From positions 1-64,000 of the forward strand of contig JAGHQL010000085.1 of assembly GCA_020080175.1 (NCBI GenBank): DNA of 64,000 nt, written 5' to 3'. The notes beneath the pieces are model-generated. The model ran no database searches. It was not told where the DNA came from and saw only the letters and a program-made list of their open reading frames with translations. Of this stretch, positions 35,497-48,365 are shown one piece after another; position 1 is the first letter of the stretch, and every line of letters starts with the position of its first letter. The stretch is from Glutinoglossum americanum. Lineage: Eukaryota > Ascomycota > Geoglossomycetes > Geoglossales > Geoglossaceae. The position numbers and the translations under genes were made by a program.

Positions 35497-36436
35497 ACTG
35501 TTACGCGCGATTAGGGGGGCTCTCAATGCTAGTGAATGGTTTTCCAACAAAAATTATGCGGGTTGTTCGCAGTGCGAGTGGTGAGGACACAGTGAGAGCT
35601 GTATAATATTATTATTAGCATTAAATTCAACAGAAGTATCTATGGCATTAATTTAGCATGTAGATCGTAACCTACCTAAGACTCAAGTGCCTATTGCGCG
35701 CATGTATATACACGCGCATAGCTTTTTGTAGATCGAATAAAGCCGGCACGGTTATCAGCCATCCAGGATCCTAATATATAAGAGCCACTCACCCCTCCCA
35801 GCCCACCCAGGTATATCAAACGAAAGAAACTAGTTATCACAAAGAAACGCCTTCCTTCATCTTGATTGAACACGAGCATCCATTACCGCTTTCACACACA
35901 ACTCCCAATCCAGCCGTAGTCGAGAGGTGCGGCACCGCTTACCCAGCCTAATCCATCGTGGCGCATCATACCAATTGGCTCTAAGGTAGGCTCTACACAT
36001 CGTAGGCGCTTGGAACGAGGAAATGCCTTGAGCACGCAGAGTAATACTGTGAGTCCGACGGCGATCAGGGGGTTCGAGACTAGCTTTCTGCCTTTGCTCA
36101 GATGCCATCTCTAACATTCAAGGCAGCTGCGCGCAGCGACCCTTTGCTACCACGTAAGCAATGTTGATAGTTTCAATTAATTTTTTACCTCCCAGCAAGG
36201 AACTGCACATAAGCAGGTGGGACCAATCGTATACGTAGCCCTAGCCCTGCCTAGGCCTGCGGCCATTATTTCCTGTAGCTCTACAAATAGCCTGACAGGT
36301 GTTTTGTAACAATTACTTAGTTTCTTTCTAGGCCTTAGAGTCGGATTAGCCCTAGAGGTTTCGTTAATATCTAATAGTGGATGAAAACATCCAGGAGATA
36401 GCCTTATAGGTAGAAATATTGTCAACTATTTTGTAA
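35497..36436. other. Intergenic, upstream of tRNA-Leu
   Basis: 940 bp with no recognised gene. It is A/T-rich near the tRNA and includes several short frames without family resemblance. Confidence 0.5.
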
Positions 36437-36443
36437 GGGAGGA

Positions 36444-36455
36444 TGGCCGAGTTGG
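36444..36455 (+). promoter_or_regulatory. Pol III A box
   Basis: TGGCCGAGTTGG in the D arm, an exact match to the TRGYNNARNNGG consensus. Confidence 0.85.
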
Positions 36456-36467
36456 TTATGGCGCCAG

Positions 36468-36514
36468 GTAATTCAACCGTTTGTTCGCCTATGAATTTGA
36501 CTAACCCGAAGCAG
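36468..36514 (+). other. Spliceosomal-type intron inside the tRNA-Leu anticodon stem
   Basis: A 47-nt segment between bases 30 and 31 of the tRNA. It begins GTAATT, has the branch-like TGACTAAC and ends GCAG ten bases later. It sits at an AG|GT site. The five bases CAGGT occur at both edges. Nearly all mRNA introns of this window share this design and length. Its removal restores a standard Leu anticodon arm. Spliceosomal removal from a pol III transcript is inferred, not shown. Confidence 0.65.
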
Positions 36515-36521
36515 GTTAAGG

Positions 36522-36536
36522 TTACCTTAGCACAAT
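36522..36536 (+). other. Canonical tRNA intron at position 37/38
   Basis: A 15-nt segment one base 3' of the anticodon, the standard site for tRNA-splicing endonuclease. It contains CCTT, complementary to the AAGG of anticodon plus base 37. Confidence 0.75.
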
Positions 36537-36558
36537 TCCTGGTTCGGAAACGAGCGTG

Positions 36559-36569
36559 GGTTCGAGTCC
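36559..36569 (+). promoter_or_regulatory. Pol III B box
   Basis: GGTTCGAGTCC in the T arm, matching the GGTTCGANNCC consensus. The 47-nt insert widens the A-to-B spacing. Confidence 0.85.
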
Positions 36570-36580
36570 CACTCCTCTCA

Positions 36581-38019
36581 ATATTTTTTTGGCTATCTTT
36601 TGCTTGATAAGCTATAACTGTGCTTTATCGGCTGCTCGAGCCCTTCCGTAAGTCCCGACACTTATTTTTATGCCCCTGCTTCTTTCCCTCTCGTTTTCAG
36701 CCAGATACCGGCCCACCACGTTAGGAATTCGCTGCAGTGATGAATGATGCTCCAGGTCCGGAGGCCATCTTCTCCTAGTGTCTGCGGTCAGCCGCCAATA
36801 TGATTCCCAGGTGATATATAAAATATAGTGGCTTCGAAGTATGTACACGTCGAGGATGACCCGGATCAAACCAAGGTCATTAAGGCAGAACATCCAACCC
36901 ATCCCTTCACGACTAAGCCTCACTGGAACCATATACTGGCTAACAGAACAAACAACCTCACTAGTTTCGCAAATTAATCTGACTGAGAACCACGAATACG
37001 GATAAACTGAATCTACACCTGATCCGCCTTGTCGCAATTCGGTTTAGACGTCAGGCACACCCAAATACAATGGACGCACTGTCGCATCTCCCACAGGCAG
37101 GGCAAGAGACAAGACGAGGAGCCACCGGAAGAGCTATTCGCAACCCACGTAACGCTCATGGAATTATCCATGGCTTTTGGAGAAAGGGCGGGGGGGGGAC
37201 CCGCACCGAGGGCAGACACCAGAGGAAGGTATCTAGCAAAGGGATGGGTTTATCTACTTTACCGGCCTAGGCGACGAAAGAGACACAGGCTCTGCACGCC
37301 GATGGCGCCAGGGGCGGAAGTTTCTAAGTCAGTCCACACGATGCGTATAACCACTACGGGTTCTACCGCACGCATGAAAGAGCGCCAGCGGGAGCGTCTG
37401 TCGGGAATACTACCCAACGAACTAAACGGAAGGATATACAGACAGGTCTTGCGGAGAGCTTACGCTAGTAACACCAACGCCAACACCGTTTCATACAGTC
37501 GCGATGGACCTCACCGCACCACTGCCGAAATGGCACCGGGCAGTCACGGACGATTAGGGAAAAAAAAAAGAGATAGAGAAACGTCGCTGCCGTGATCCTC
37601 GCCTTTCTGCGCACTATCAAGGAAGATATCGAGAATGGGACAGGCCATCCTGCATTTGGCTCATACCCATCGTTCTTTTGAGCGTCGTCGTCGGTGAGTT
37701 TATCACCAAATTTTCAGCCAGAACGGTTTTGACGCGCCTGCAGGAGCGACTCGATAAAAAAAATATACTAGAAAGGCAATCAGGCCAAAGTCGAAATCGT
37801 TGTATTTTATTGAGGTATTCAAGACTAATTATCCCGTTTAATTAATACTACTACGTAACAGCCGATCGCGAGGTTGGCTACGCACGGCGTGCTGGGCCAT
37901 AGATTTCAATTTAATTATCCATTTCCGCCCATTACGTCCCCTGCTATCCTTGCGAATTCAAAGCAAAACGCTCTCTGGTACAGTCATAACCCGAGATTAA
38001 CAACACGTCCCATTTAACA
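36581..38019. other. Intergenic, tRNA to glycogen phosphorylase
   Basis: About 1.4 kb. Apart from the tRNA terminator, no gene could be supported. A 188-codon frame at 37029-37595 (+) has no recognisable domain and odd composition, so it was not called. Confidence 0.5.
36584..36590 (+). terminator. Pol III T-run terminator
   Basis: Seven T residues three bases after the discriminator base of the tRNA-Leu gene. Confidence 0.85.
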
Positions 38020-41000
38020 CTAGGCTTCGAAAGTAGAAGGCTCGATGTTCCAGATACTTTCTGCATAATCTTGGATGCATCTATCCGACGAGAAAAATCC
38101 CATCCGCGCTACGCTCATGATAGTCTTCGCAGCCCACTCATCCTGATCCTTGTACGCCTCATCCACAAGTGCATGCGTCTGAATGTAGCTGCGGAAGTCA
38201 TCGCTAACGAGATAGTAGTCACCATGCACAGTTACTGAGTTGATCAATGCTGAAAACCCTTCTGGAGGACCAAAGGCTCCCTTCTCAATTTCGTCAAAGA
38301 CCCGTCGAAGGTCAGGGTCCAGTTCATGCTTCCCATAGAAATGCTTGTGGCGGAGGTCCTCAACTTCCTGCCATGCCAGTTAGAGGTTTGTTTCGTGTTT
38401 AGACTTAGTTACCCACCTCAGCCAAGTTACCAAAAAGGAATATGTTATTCTCGCCAGTTTCGCGAGTTATTTCGATCTGAATACGTTAGTAGGGATAGCT
38501 GAAGGAGCGGGAGGGCAGACTCACATTAGCACCATCACAAGTTCCAATAATCAAGCCACCATTGAGCACGAACTTCATGTTACTAGTACCACTCGCTTCA
38601 GTGCCAGCCGTGGAAATATGCTCACTGATGTCAGACGCAGGGCAGATGATTTCTGCTTTACTGACGTTGTAGTCTTCGAGGAATATAACCTTTAGGAGGT
38701 CACCAATGTCCTTGTCCTTATTGACAATGTTTCCGACACAGTTAATTAGATGAATAATCGTCTTCGCCATCCAGTATCCGGGGGCAGCTTTACCACCAAA
38801 TATGGATACTCGTGGTACAACCTTCTTGCGCTCTTCAGGGGTCATTGCCTTAATAGTGAGATATCGGTGAATAACCCCGAAGATATTAAGTTGTTGGCGT
38901 TTGTACTGTCTCAGTGAGTTGAGTATGCCTGATATCACGAAGCAGGGGGTTCATACCTCATGCATCCGCTTGACCTGGATATCGAACAAGGCGCTCGGAT
39001 TGACGGTGACGCCGTTGGCAGACTTGATATGTTTAGCAAGGCGGACCTTGTTGGCGTATTTAATCTCCATCCACTCCCTCTTGAAGTCTTTGTCGTCTAC
39101 ATAATTCTCGAGCTCGCTCAAGAGAGTTAGGTCCTTCAGAAATCCTAGACCCCCAACCTTTGAGGCAATGAGCTCAGAAAGCCGTGGATTGGCCTGGTGC
39201 AGCCACCTGCGTGGTGTAATGCCGTTTGTGACATTCGTGAATTTGTCTGGGCCGAAGATTTTGACAAAGTCCTTGAAAATTGTGGTTTGAATCAAATCCG
39301 AATGCAACTCAGCAACCCCATTGACCTTGTGCGAGCCAATGATAGCAAGGAATGCCATGCGGATGGACTTCGGCGTGCTCTCTTCGATAATGGAAACTTG
39401 AGCAAGCAAATCACGGTCCTATCATATGGATTAGTGGTGGCTCATACCATGGCTAAGCTAACTTGCCTTTGGGAACCGCTTCTCGACTGATTGCAAGAAA
39501 AACAAATTTATATCGTAGATGATTTGTAGGTGACGGGGGAGAAGGTTTTGGAAGAGTGGCACTGACCACTTCTCGAGCGCTTCTGGAAGCACGGTGTGGT
39601 TTGTGTACCCGAAGGTTTGGGTTACAACTACAGGAGTTAGCATGTAATATTTAGTGACCGCTGTGGCGAGGCGCACTATCCCATCCCTCGTCCCATTCAA
39701 GGCCTTCCGTATCAATCAGGAGACGCTGTAGTTCGACGATTGCAAGAGCAGGGTGAGTGTCGTTAAGCTGGATAGCAACCTGTTCCGAAAACTCCTTCCA
39801 CGGCCGCCTCGATTTCTTGAACCTGCGAACAATGTCATGGAGCGATGCAGCGACCCAGAAGTATTGCTGCTTAAGTCGAAGCTCTTTCCCCCGATCCAGA
39901 CTAGCGAGTGATATACAGTCAGCGAAATTTGGCCTAATGTTATTTAGGTGCCTAACTCACTTGTCATTCGGATAAAGGACAGCGGAGATGGTTTCAGCTC
40001 TCTGTTCATCTGCAACGGCGCTCTCATAATCACCGGAGTTGAATTTTTGGAAGTCAAACTCCCCACTAGCAGCTTTGCTCGACCAGAGGCGCAGGTTGTT
40101 GGTAACGGAAGTGCCGAATCCCGGAACTGTTATTATTTAGCTTTCATCTTGACTAGTTTTAGATTCCCATACTTACTAGGGACATCGTAGGCTACCGCCT
40201 GCACGATCTCACCACCTTCCCAAGATGTGCATTGCTTCCCCTGTTCATTGCTTTAACTAAGTCAGTTCGGCCTCTGTCTGTTTTTAGGGTCGTAACTCAC
40301 GTATACTTCCTCACGTTACCATAAAACATGATATCGACAGTGATGTCGAATCTTGGAAATTCCCAGGGATTAAAAGAGAGCCAGTAGTCCGGAACCTCTA
40401 CCTGATATCCATCAACGATCTCCTGTTTAAAAATGCCATATCTAGTAGCAGCGTAACATTAGCCAAGGACTAACAAATCGATCAATTTTGCTCGGGGTAT
40501 TAAAGAACAAGTTACCGGTAGCGTAGGCCATACCCCCACGCTGGGTAGTTCAGCGTAGCAAGGCTGTCGAGGAAGCAGGCTGCAAGCCGACCAAGGCCCC
40601 CGTTGCCCAGCGCAGCATCGTGTTCTTGTTCTAGGACATCTTCGATGCGGAATCCAAGCTCTCCCAGTCCATCTAGGAGCTGATAAGCATTTAAGTGTTT
40701 CCAGACCAAGCATTGCCCATACCTTTAGCGATACTCTTCACCCCAGTGTTCAACATCGCATTGTCGAGGGTTCGTCCCATGAGGAATTCCAGAGAAAGGT
40801 CTGGGTGTGTTGCATGGTCAGTAGTTCAATTGGTACAAGCTGGGTGACCATCGTCGTCTACATACAGTAAAGCCGCTTTTGGTCGACGAAAGTCTGATGC
40901 TGTTGAGTTTTGTTCCATGAAATTACTAGGCGGTCTCTAATGGCAAGACTGGCTCCCGCATACGCGGCACTAATAACAGGTCAGCCGAAATTGAAGCCAT

Positions 41001-41518
41001 CTTCTTCCCCTCTCGGACTAAAGGGCTCACAGTTCATCACAATTGTAAAGAGAGCGAGCGAGACTCGTCTCTACATGGCGGACGGTTTCTTTCTGGAACT
41101 AAAGTTAGTTGTAATCAAACACATCCAGCCATTGGAACAGACAAACCTCGAATTCCTCTTTGGAGCTGAAGGCTTGGGCAGACTATGCAGCTCGGAATGA
41201 ACATTAGCCAGCCCTTCCCAAGCTACGAGTTATCCATTTTCTAAAGGGTCGAGTCTCACATATTTCTGCCATCTGCGAAACTGTCAGTCTATGGGTTTCG
41301 CTACACTCACTGCTAAACTGGGAGGCCGAGGGCTGTACTGACGTCTCTCTTTGGGGCAATGGGATGCTAGCCTCGACGATCTTGATCTCCCCACGGCCGA
41401 AGCCCGTGAAGGTTCTTTTATGCTTCGGCCTGCTGAATCCGGGCCCCACAGGGCCTTGGATGTCGGTGATTGGGGCTCCCGTGGAGAGCCGTCGCTCGCG
41501 TCGGGGTGGGGTAGCCAT
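38020..41518 (-). CDS. gph1: Glycogen phosphorylase
   Basis: The PLP enzyme that releases glucose-1-phosphate from cytosolic glycogen; 880 aa, full family length. Sixteen exons: 41518-41343, 41272-41260, 41182-41147, 41092-41031, 40969-40866, 40800-40723, 40672-40516, 40441-40301, 40250-40177, 40126-39961, 39900-39677, 39627-39467, 39418-38957, 38905-38525, 38476-38417 and 38367-38020. The second exon is 13 nt. The 12th intron (39419-39466) has a GC donor (AAG|GCAAGT). Marks: N-terminal [110 protein letters not shown]; and [10 protein letters not shown], with Lys729 as the PLP Schiff-base residue. In yeast it is controlled by cAMP and stress signalling; here it neighbours a G-alpha and a stress MAPK, which may be chance. 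Confidence 0.97.
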
Positions 41519-42751
41519 CTCTGGATGACAAAGAGGGAAACGGTAAGAATAAAGGCAACGTGCGGAGGATTAAGTGAACGTTTTGAATGTCGAAGAAAAC
41601 TTGGGCGGACTCGAGCGGATATGCAATGTATTGCTGTCAAAAGGTGGGTGGCTTTAACCCGTTTACTAATTCAAGGATCATGACGAATGGTGGGGATCAT
41701 AACCGGCCCAAGAAAGGCAATTGCAGTGAGGGACGTAAGCTCGGAGAAAGCTCTGACAGACTAGCCTAGGCCGGGCTAGCAAGAGTATACACCACCCAGG
41801 GAACAGACAGGAAAGCGTGCGCTGTAACTATTGTTGATACATATCAGGATGCCGGCTATCGCTCGCTAGCTTTGCCTCTGCGGGGCATTTGCATCTTGCC
41901 CCACCCTGGCAATAACCGGCATAAGCACGCTAATCCAATCAGCTTCAGGCTCACGCCGAGGGCTTTACAATGAAAGCTACGGAAAAACTTGGTGCATACG
42001 CGAAAAGAAAAGATAGGGAGCTGGGAAAAGCGGTTGGGAGCGGCCATGAATCCACTTTTATCTTATCATTTTCATCTTGCCACTATCATTACTACATGTG
42101 CTACTTCCACTCCCTGCATAGTGACAGCCACAGTTCAATTACAAGAAATTTATCAATTCTTCCCGTCTCCATAATCTCTCAGGCACATCCTAATAGCGAT
42201 GGAGACCTAAAATTCTCCATTATCCGCAACGACTGTTGTAGGTTCATGTTGCTATCCCTCTTGGCGGGGAGGGACATAAATTCCCATATCAAGCGCTGGT
42301 ATACCCAGCGAGCGTTCCATTGAATCCATGTAGTAGGAAAAAAACAACCCCAGAGGTAAAAGTAATCGCTAAAAAGCATGGGAAAAAAAAAAGAAAATCA
42401 AAGTACTGCTACAGGTTAAGTTCAATGGAGACCACTGAAATGACCGGCTCCGTTCCAGGGGGACCCGTACTCGGGGTAGAACGGGAAGAAACGATTATGG
42501 AAACGAGAAGTGGAAGGGTGATGGGAAACGAAAGTGCAGTGAAAATAGGGCCATTCGCATCCAAAGCAGATACAGTAATTCTCGCCGAACTCCGATGCCT
42601 CTTAAGAAGGGTAAGTGCAAAGTAGAAGGGTCCCGACGCGGTGGAACAAGAAAAGGTGCATTCGCAGGCCTTTCACCAAGGACACAAGCGATCCAGCACA
42701 GGCAGACCACCACGATTAACTGACGCCAGATATTAGATAGGAAAGCCATTC
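41519..42751. other. Intergenic, promoter side of glycogen phosphorylase
   Basis: About 1.2 kb holding the glycogen phosphorylase leader and promoter and the G-alpha 3' flank. No further gene was recognised. Confidence 0.5.
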
Positions 42752-44097
42752 TCACAGTATTCCAGAGTCCTTCAGAGCATTTTGAAGGATTGTCTCCTTA
42801 ACGGCCGCAAATACTAATCGAATATTTGATGTATCCGTGGCTTGTGTAAGGCTGTACAAAAATTAGATTATGTTGGATGTGAAGAAAGATAAACTTACTG
42901 TGGATATAAGTTTAGATGTGCCCTGTTGACTTGATTGAACCGCCACAAAAGGTATTTGGCGGCCCTATTAACATCGTTCCCTCCTGAATAATCCGGGAAG
43001 TATTTCGCCAACGGAGATCGAGCAAGCTTCTCCTTGAATAGATCCACCTTATTGAGAAAGAGGATAATGCTTGTCCGAACAAACCACCGGGAATTAACTA
43101 CGGAATCAAAAAGCACCAGGCTCTCATTCATTCGATTCTTAATATTTGTTAGAACCAATACCTTGGAGGGGTAGAGCGATCACGACTACTAACTTGATTG
43201 CTCTGTTCTAATAGCACTTGGTCATACTCGCTGAGCGCAACACAGAAAATGATTGACGTCACATTCTCGAAACAGTGAATCCACTTTTTCCGCTCACTTC
43301 GTTGACCGCCCACATCAAACATGCTGCAGATTCCCGTTAGCGATGAAGACAACGCTAGTATGCACGGCTTACTGTATGCTCAATGCGCCCATGGTGAAGC
43401 GTGTCTCATAAATACCAGTTGTCTTTGTCCGGGCTCGTAGCACGTCCGACTCTGTGGGGCCGTAATCAGGCGAGGCTATTCTCGGTGCCTCCTTGAAAAA
43501 GCTTATGCCTGTCAGCATGAGGCCAAATACTACTTGGTGATTTCAGGGTTCTTACTATGGCGCCGAATCCATCAGGTAGAACTCGCTCTGGTGCTCCATC
43601 ACCGATTTTATGACCGGGTCTCTCCACAAGGAAGTCACTGCATCTCCGACCTTGGGTTCTAAGGGTATATTGGGATCTGGGTCGACTTGGTAATTCGTGA
43701 GGTATGTAATATACTCTTTGATAGTGTCCTTTTCCGGTTGGATCTCAAACTGTTCCATAGCAGCGATTAATGCCTTTGCACAATCGACCAAATTCTTATA
43801 TATCGTAAGCCGATATAAGCCTAACTCTTCTTCAGTATAGCCATTTTGGTGGATAATCTTCATCTGTTTCACAATCGTCGACTTTCCGCTCTCTCCAGAG
43901 CCTGTTTGATGTTAGATATCTGAGCTCTCTTAACTTCAAAGATAATGTTCAATTGGAACACTTTCTATCGTACCTAACAGAAGGATCTTGCATTCTCTTC
44001 TTAACCTCCTGTTATCTTCATCTAGCTTCCTATCAATCATTTGACTCCGTTTCCGCTGCTCATCTCCTTCGCTATTTGTACTCATACAGGCCCCCAT
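42752..44097 (-). CDS. ganB: Heterotrimeric G-protein alpha subunit, group III (GanB/GNA-3 type)
   Basis: A 355-aa G-alpha subunit of the fungal group III, which in moulds couples nutrient-sensing receptors to adenylate cyclase and conidial germination. Exons: 44097-43974, 43901-43556, 43501-43373, 43323-43194, 43137-42899 and 42851-42752. Marks: MGACMS N-terminus for myristoylation at Gly2 and palmitoylation at Cys4; P-loop GSGESGKST (residues 42-50); switch I with catalytic Arg181 in [11 protein letters not shown]; switch [14 protein letters not shown] with Gln207; FLNKVDLF; and TQATDT. The C-terminus ends LKDSGIL and lacks the Cys that pertussis toxin modifies in group I proteins such as FadA, which separates the groups. 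All intron junctions restore known family sequence. It is divergent from the MAPK gene. Confidence 0.96.
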
Positions 44098-46329
44098 TTT
44101 GACTTCAGGGGACTGACTACCAAACTCCGCACAACCCGGCAACTGGCGCCCTAGTATAGGCGCACCGTGGTAACGCAGAACTTGCTGAAGACTCTAGTTA
44201 CCAGCCAAATAAGGCGTTGCCGGGGGTTCCAGTAGTTGACACTCTGCAAGCCCCGTCAGGCTTTCCCTGGCCGACTAAAGAATACCCGGGGAAATCCAGC
44301 AAGCTGGCTAGAATATATCGCGATAGGATGGTATATATAAATAGGTGAATAGCGAATATTATCGTGAACGAGCGTCGGTCCAGCCGTAATCGTACGAAAG
44401 ATACGTAGATCCTAGTTCAATGATCCACAGCTGTCGAAATACGGACGCGGGCCACTAAAATAGTGCAGTCAAGGACTAGCTCAGGGCACAGTCGGTGTGC
44501 GACTCGTTCCGTATGTCTATAAATGGAAGTGACCAGAATTGTATACTGTCTGTCCTCCTAAGGCCTTGGACTGGCGTAGCAAGGACAGAGACGTCCCGTA
44601 TATAGTAGCAATAGCTATCAGGGTGAGACTAATTTGACCACGACTTCTAAAAAGGGATCTGCGTAGTACTTGGTATGTTGTTAGGGACTAGTGAAGCTGA
44701 CTAGGAGGCAGGCGGCGGTGTAGTATGGAGTTTCTCGATTACTAACAATGAGGAAACGTGTGATCATACAAGGGCCGCGTAGGCTTCAAACGGTTGATGT
44801 GTCTTGCTAGACCGCACGGAGTGATGATGTTCGGCTCTGAGGAACCCCCCGAAGACGGCGCGCTCACGAGTCTGTGCGCTCTGTAGGCGGTGTGTTCCGG
44901 CAAGGACCCCAGCTGAACTAGCCAGAAGTTGTCCGGAGAGTATCTTAGATAAGATAAGTTCACTTATGCGCGCGTCGGGTTATAGCCAGCGTTGCAAAGT
45001 TCGGCGGTGATCGGGGAGGGGATGCGTCGTCGAGGATGGACTGCGGAGATGGAGGCTGATGTTTCCGGATCGCCTCCAGCAACCGAAGAAGCAAGTACCT
45101 AGTGCAAACGAACACACGATGTTGGTGGCAATCTAAATCGCTTTCCGCAAGCAAGGAACCATGGAAATATTTGAATAACAGTGGATTAATGTTGATTTCC
45201 GGGTCGATTCAAAGACGAGCAAAATACAAAGGAAATGCGGCTGTGAAGCGGTCGGCTCAACGATATTCCCACGAGGTCACTACGAAACTGATGATATGAA
45301 TTAACGGGTTCTACGAGTCTCACGGCACCTAGGGACTCGGTTCCGATTGACGATACAATATTTGTATTCAACGCAGTCGTCCTAGACTCCAGCCTTTGTT
45401 TTAGCGTCGACGATGCCACAGAATATTCACGATTTATTTTTGGGTCGCGATATGAACTGTGTGAAAACATCGAGGGCGTCGTCTGAAACCCAGCCATTCG
45501 TCCGCACTAAAGCGCACGGATCACAGCTCTCAGTCCAAACAAGAGAAACATCGCAATCGGAAGCTCTCGCCTAAATGCCGATCCATTCCTGGTGCTGGTG
45601 GGAGCGATCCGCAGCTGGGGTGCCTTTCATTTACATAGCGCGGTTCAAACGCCACTCAGGGAGAGGCTCACCAGGAAGATAGAGCAAGGATCCGCTTGTC
45701 GAGGGAAATAGAGTACAAGATACTCCGAGCCTTGAAGATGATGCTCACTGTATAAATATCCGTTTGGGGAAGCCCGTCTCCAGTTTCCAGGGGCTGGCGA
45801 GTGCGCGGCCAGATTTTGCTTCCATTGGTTCGGTTGGCTTTACAACAGGCTTGATTCTGACAGACCGGAAACAAGCCTCGATTGCAATCTACAGCTATTT
45901 GTCGTGCCTGTAATCAGCGTAATGACGTATGACCTTGGTGGGCCGAAAACCCTGTCTCGTGTGGTGTTGCCCATGTTTCCCATGTTGCTCATGTTGCCCA
46001 TGCCGCCCCACTTCCTCTAGAAACCAAGACCATCGCGAAATTCCACCGGTGGTTGCGGGACTTAGCCGCATCAAAGACATTTCTGCGTCAACACGGCCCA
46101 AGGACAAGTTCTTGCCATTACACTGCCTATCTCACTCTGGTTCTTTGGCAAGGGCTTTGAGATATCTTTTTCCCTGTCGATTTAAACCGTGGCGCCCCGC
46201 CCCCGCCCCCCCCAGTACCTTTCATGCGACAATAGGCCAGCTTCCTCCGAGACGCACAATTCATCTGATACCTTCCCTTCTCATCTCTACCCCAACAATT
46301 AATCGGCTCTTCTACTATCAGTCATTACG
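44098..46329. promoter_or_regulatory. Divergent intergenic region between G-alpha and Hog1
   Basis: About 2.2 kb between two start codons pointing apart, so it should contain both promoters. No gene was recognised. A 9-bp imperfect tandem repeat lies at 45967-46002 and a C/G-rich run at about 46194-46212, close to the MAPK start. Confidence 0.55.
45967..46002. repeat. 9-bp imperfect tandem repeat
   Basis: Four clear units of the form TTGCCCATG, with single changes, in the leader or promoter of the MAPK gene. Confidence 0.8.
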
Positions 46330-47847
<1,518 letters not shown>

Positions 47848-48365
47848 TACACTCGAGCACAATTCTTTTTGTCTTCAGTCCAGCATCAATTGTCCCCTCT
47901 TCCTCCACAATGTTGGCGTCCAATCATGGTATTAACTGGTTTCGTCTTCACTTGGGCTAGAACTTCTGACGCCAGCCAGCAGACGTCCAGGAAAGGAATG
48001 TAATAGGACGCCACACCGGCATGGGTTATTTTGTAAAAGTTCTTAGTGGCGCTAGAGAAACGGAGAAGTCTCTCGTGATTCCTTTTTTTTCACTAAATTT
48101 CCCAACCCTCATTCATGAATACACGTTAGATAAAATGAATAAACGAGGTGTTCATGTCCAATCGAATAGCCTACCATATATGTGCATATATATATATATA
48201 TATATATGTGCTAGCGTTCGCAAAGCGTAAAGCCCAAATTTTGTTCATAGATATGTGATCGGCTAACTTTTGTAGCAGGGATTAAGCTTGCAAAAACAAA
48301 GTCGAAGAATTTCACTGCAATAGCCTATTCGCACTGTTCATGACTGTGAATACTCGAAACCAGAG
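47848..48365. other. Intergenic Hog1 to Avl9
   Basis: 518 bp with no gene. It holds the Hog1 3' flank, an (AT)11 run at 48186-48207 and the Avl9 leader. Confidence 0.55.
48186..48207. repeat. (AT)11 microsatellite
   Basis: Eleven uninterrupted AT units between Hog1 and Avl9. Confidence 0.95.

Larger units (their letters stand above)
36437..36580 (+). tRNA. tRNA-Leu(AAG) with canonical intron plus a 47-nt intron-like insert
   Basis: A class II tRNA gene of 144 nt. The acceptor stem is GGGAGGA paired with TCCTCTC (one G.T pair), with A73, as in Leu. It has a D arm, a long variable arm (TTCG-GAAA-CGA type) and a perfect T arm (GTGGG/CCCAC with TTCGAGT). The anticodon stem is CCAGG/CCTGG. Its loop reads TTAAGGT only if two segments are removed: 36468-36514 and the normal 37/38 intron 36522-36536. 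The mature RNA would be 82 nt with anticodon AAG, and CCTT in the short intron can pair with the anticodon, as in ordinary tRNA introns. Internal promoter boxes and a T7 terminator are intact. Removing one base fewer from the first insert would give TAA instead, but that would break its GT-AG ends. Confidence 0.82.

Noticed and set aside
36437-36580. tRNA-Leu(CAA) with one long intron
   Set aside because: TTCAA occurs after the 5' half, but placing the anticodon there needs three extra bases before the loop and leaves CCAGG/CCTGG unused. The AAG reading fits stem, loop and intron pairing.
37029-37595. 188-codon plus-strand frame between the tRNA and glycogen phosphorylase
   Set aside because: No recognisable domain, Arg-rich patchwork composition and no supporting splice or neighbour logic; probably chance.
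43370-43556. Alternative acceptor GACAG in G-alpha intron 2
   Set aside because: Using it adds codons that break the conserved YFFKEAPRI; the next AAG acceptor gives the exact family sequence.
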